Shown here one piece after another: positions 61,763 through 64,000 of a DNA stretch of 64,000 bases (its first letter is position 1; every line of letters begins with the position of its first letter). This DNA comes from Paenalicyclobacillus ferrooxydans (GTDB lineage Bacteria; Bacillota; Bacilli; Alicyclobacillales; Alicyclobacillaceae). The stretch spans positions 1-64,000 of the forward strand of contig NZ_LJCO01000011.1 in the NCBI RefSeq assembly GCF_001399675.1, given 5' to 3'. A program made the translations under genes and the position numbers. The notes beneath the pieces are model-generated. The model was not told the DNA's origin. It worked only from the letters and a program-made list of their open reading frames with translations, and searched no databases.

Positions 61763-62965
61763 ATGAGACGGTGGAGACGGGTTCAAATCATTACCTTGAC
61801 GTTGGCCATGACACTTGGTTTGCCAGGGTGCACTCGGGATTTAGCTGAGGTAGATTCAATCAACCTTGTTTTGGCCTTTGGCGTGGATGAAGTTGCCAAC
61901 ATGGTTCGTGTCAGTGCTGAGATTGTGTTGGCTCAGGGTGCCCAAGGAGGAGCACAACAGGCGACAGGACCCCAGTACATGGTGGCAGACGCAACCGGCC
62001 CAACGATTGAGCAGGCTATGAACAAACTGAATACCCAGGTGCCGCGGCAACTCTTCTTACCCCACAACACCCTTGTCATATTTGGTAAACAATACGCGGA
62101 GCATGGGATAGAAAGGTCCTTCGACTATTTGGATCGGGATAGGAACTTTCGAAGAAACGAATTGATTTTGGTGACCTCAGGGGAGGCACGTGACTTGTTG
62201 AAAGCCCCCACAACACCAGAGGGTATTAACGCGATGGGGCTGAGACAACTTGTGGAACAGTATTCCGAAAACTCCCCCGTGGCAATGAGTCAACAGCTGC
62301 GTGTCATCCGGGAATATATGCAGGCGTCAAACGCTCCAATCATGACGCAACTTGACCTGGATTCGAAGAACAGCCCCGTGGTATCAGGGGTCGGAATCTT
62401 TCAAGGACCACAACTTGTTGGGTCTCTTAATACGGAGCAGTCACAGGGATTGTTTTGGATGATTGGTCCTACCCGAGACATTGTGCTGAATGTTCCATGT
62501 CAGGGGAAATCGGGAGTGGATATAGGCTCGACATTTCGTGTTCTGGCGACGAAGGTCAAGGTGTCTCCGATCATCACAGGCGGCAAAGCCAACATTCATG
62601 TCAGACTGCGAGGAAAAGCAGAACTCGAGAGAGCGTGTCCGGACCTTCAACTGAATGTGGAGGCCATGAACAAAATGGAGCAAGCACTCAATCAGGAGGT
62701 CGAGCTTCGCATGCGAGAAACGATGAAGACTCTGCAAGATAAGGGTACGGATACGGCCCAGTTTGGCACTGCGATGTTCCAGCAGCACCCGAGATTGTGG
62801 AGACGGTACTCGGGCGAGTGGGACAATTTGTTTCAGCATGCGACCGTCACGTACGATGTGAAAATTCATCTATTGCGTACCGGGCTCAGTGCAACGGGAC
62901 CGACGGTGGATTATACGCGCGCGCAGTTACCGCCAAAATCAGGAAGGGAAGCGAAGGTCAAGTGA
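61763..62965 (+). CDS. gerAC: Spore germination lipoprotein, GerAC type (C subunit)
   Basis: A 400-residue lipoprotein. The signal peptide ends in LGLPGC (lipobox Cys23). Family parts are DLAEVDSINLVLAFGVD, then the RQLFLPHNTLVIFGKQYAEHG stretch (in parts), YLDRDRNFRRNELILVTSG, and GIFQGPQLVGSL. It starts 3 bp past the gerAA stop and overlaps the small gene that follows (GTGA). It should dock on the outer face of the inner spore membrane. Confidence 0.94.
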   Translation: MRRWRRVQIITLTLAMTLGLPGCTRDLAEVDSINLVLAFGVDEVANMVRVSAEIVLAQGAQGGAQQATGPQYMVADATGPTIEQAMNKLNTQVPRQLFLPHNTLVIFGKQYAEHGIERSFDYLDRDRNFRRNELILVTSGEARDLLKAPTTPEGINAMGLRQLVEQYSENSPVAMSQQLRVIREYMQASNAPIMTQLDLDSKNSPVVSGVGIFQGPQLVGSLNTEQSQGLFWMIGPTRDIVLNVPCQGKSGVDIGSTFRVLATKVKVSPIITGGKANIHVRLRGKAELERACPDLQLNVEAMNKMEQALNQEVELRMRETMKTLQDKGTDTAQFGTAMFQQHPRLWRRYSGEWDNLFQHATVTYDVKIHLLRTGLSATGPTVDYTRAQLPPKSGREAKVK

Positions 62966-63186
62966 TTTGGTTTGCCATGTTGTTTGTTGGCGGGACAGTA
63001 GCCGAGTGGATTATTGTCAAACCAAAGCAAAAGTTTCAAGATTGGGCCGTACAACTGGTTTTGCTAGGCATGACAGTATTTTTTGCGGTACTCGTTGAAA
63101 CGGACGTGTGGCCGCAGCTAGACCCACTGGAACCTCTGAAGGCCGTTTTTATGCCAATGACGGAGTGGATTTATAATCACGTCTGA
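62962..63186 (+). CDS. Small two-helix membrane protein of the ger operon (D-gene type)
   Basis: A 74-residue protein with two predicted membrane helices (MIWFAMLFVGGTVAEWIIV and WAVQLVLLGMTVFFAVLVE). GTG 62962 overlaps the gerAC stop and GAAGGTCA precedes it. Its place in a ger operon and its size match the small D genes described beside germinant receptor genes in Bacillus, which tune receptor function. I have no further evidence for function here. Confidence 0.75.
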   Translation: MIWFAMLFVGGTVAEWIIVKPKQKFQDWAVQLVLLGMTVFFAVLVETDVWPQLDPLEPLKAVFMPMTEWIYNHV

Positions 63187-63206
63187 GTTGAAAGGGGCAA
63201 GAACGG

Positions 63207-64000
63207 GTGAACATCAAGATTTCCAGGGTACAACTTGTGTTCTTGCTCGTCTGGGGAATATTGGGCACCGGCACCATCACCATCCCGTTTGCCATTGCTC
63301 GTTTTACCGTCCGAGATGGGTGGATCGTCGCGTTGATGTTCATGGTGACAGTCGTTTTTGCAGCAGGTATCGTCTGGTTGTTTAACCGGAGCTTCCCCGA
63401 AGGATCTTTGTTTGATGCGTTTGACAAGGCGTTTGGTCGTTATGTCGGGAGAGCAGCATCGCTCTTTGGTGTTTTATGGGCGTATGTCTTTATGTGTATG
63501 CTGGTTCGGGAACTCAATCTGTTTGTTGAGGTCACGATTCTTCCGAAAACGGCCCTGTACATTATCAATTTCTCTATCGCCGTGGCATTCACGTATGCCG
63601 TATACAGCGGTATTGAGGTGATTGGCCGACTTGCAGAGGTGTTTACAATTGTAATTCTTGCGGCGTACATCGTCCTGTTTTTCCTGCCATTACGAGTGGC
63701 AGATGTCCATCTGTTGCTTCCGCTCGTATCATCAGGGTGGAAGCCGATTCTCCGTGCTGCGATTAATCCGGATATTTCTTTTGCACTGGAACTGATTGCG
63801 GCTCTTCAGTTTCTGCACTTGGTCAAGGACCGAAACAAGATTGCCAAAGATGTACTGATAGCGGGAACGATTATTACGGCAATTCTTTTGATGATTGACG
63901 TGATGGTGATTATTGTCCTAGGGCCCGCATCAACTTACCTCGCATTCCCTGGGCTCGAAGTTGTGCGAAGTATTCGCTATGGCCAGTTTATCGAGCGACT
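63207..64000 (+). CDS. gerAB: Spore germination permease, GerAB type (B subunit), cut by window edge
   Basis: The frame is open to the last base: about 264 codons of a roughly 365-residue, ten-helix permease. It starts at GTG 63207, eight bases after AAAGGGGC. The N-terminal helix LVWGILGTGTITIPFAIARF and later FLHLVKDRNKIAKDVLI match the divergent gerAB-like protein at 58965-60059 in order and spacing. It should be the B subunit for the gerAA and gerAC products of this operon. The 3' end is outside the window. Confidence 0.9.
   Translation, partial: MNIKISRVQLVFLLVWGILGTGTITIPFAIARFTVRDGWIVALMFMVTVVFAAGIVWLFNRSFPEGSLFDAFDKAFGRYVGRAASLFGVLWAYVFMCMLVRELNLFVEVTILPKTALYIINFSIAVAFTYAVYSGIEVIGRLAEVFTIVILAAYIVLFFLPLRVADVHLLLPLVSSGWKPILRAAINPDISFALELIAALQFLHLVKDRNKIAKDVLIAGTIITAILLMIDVMVIIVLGPASTYLAFPGLEVVRSIRYGQFIER

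Overview
The window reads as chromosomal DNA of a spore-forming Firmicute of about 50-53% GC. The spore link comes from a GerA-type germinant receptor locus at the right end and a collagen-like (exosporium-type) protein at the left end. Tyr-specific T-box leaders, strong GGAGG ribosome sites, frequent GTG/TTG starts, a CtaM/YozB-like protein and a YtrA-type GntR operon all fit Bacilli. The style recalls Alicyclobacillus and relatives, but that genus-level guess is inference. I see no rRNA or tRNA gene, no CRISPR array and no intact insertion sequence or phage.

Left third (1-27 kb). A collagen-like C-terminus converges with an rfbBDC (dTDP-rhamnose) operon. glnK-amtB follows behind a TnrA/GlnR-type box, then a Wolinella-type fumarate reductase/succinate dehydrogenase operon (cytochrome b, flavoprotein, iron-sulphur). 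Next come a PAP2 phosphatase, a broken S9 peptidase, an HD hydrolase, a double universal stress protein, an acyl-CoA-ligase-like gene with a hot-dog thioesterase, glutamate decarboxylase, a CtaM-like gene, two convergent retropepsin-like genes and a Ser/Thr/Asn-rich lipoprotein. A YtrA-type repressor, an ABC ATPase, a permease and an ECF sigma factor form one operon behind a 45-bp operator. An MFS pump, a small hypothetical gene and oligoendopeptidase F close the block.

Middle (27-44 kb). A DoxX-like membrane protein is followed by a striking array of thirteen 62-bp units, each holding a perfect or near-perfect palindrome. Then come two complete Tyr T-box leaders and a third, headless T-box expression platform, all in front of DAHP synthase and chorismate mutase. 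An acetoin-dehydrogenase-type operon (acoABC, no E3) lies downstream of a sigma-54 promoter with TGTCCC-type upstream sites, next to the sigma-54 activator acoR. A MEDS-domain histidine kinase, an MFS pump and a frameshifted acyl-CoA ligase follow.

Right third (44-64 kb). A FUSC-type transporter, a histidine kinase that lacks its phospho-accepting histidine, further MFS pumps, a membrane-anchored Mrr-like nuclease, a glutathionyl-hydroquinone-reductase-like GST, GNAT and metallo-beta-lactamase-fold genes, an RluA pseudouridine synthase, two hypothetical genes, a LysR regulator, a GltB-like FMN protein, and a germination locus: one gerAB-type gene divergent from gerAA-gerAC-small D gene-gerAB (cut by the window edge).

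A theme across the window is short tandem duplication that starts at, and includes, the stop codon of the preceding gene (at least six clear cases and one weaker one). The clearest is the E2 gene acoC, where a 9-bp unit repeats so that in-frame TAA codons recur eleven more times.
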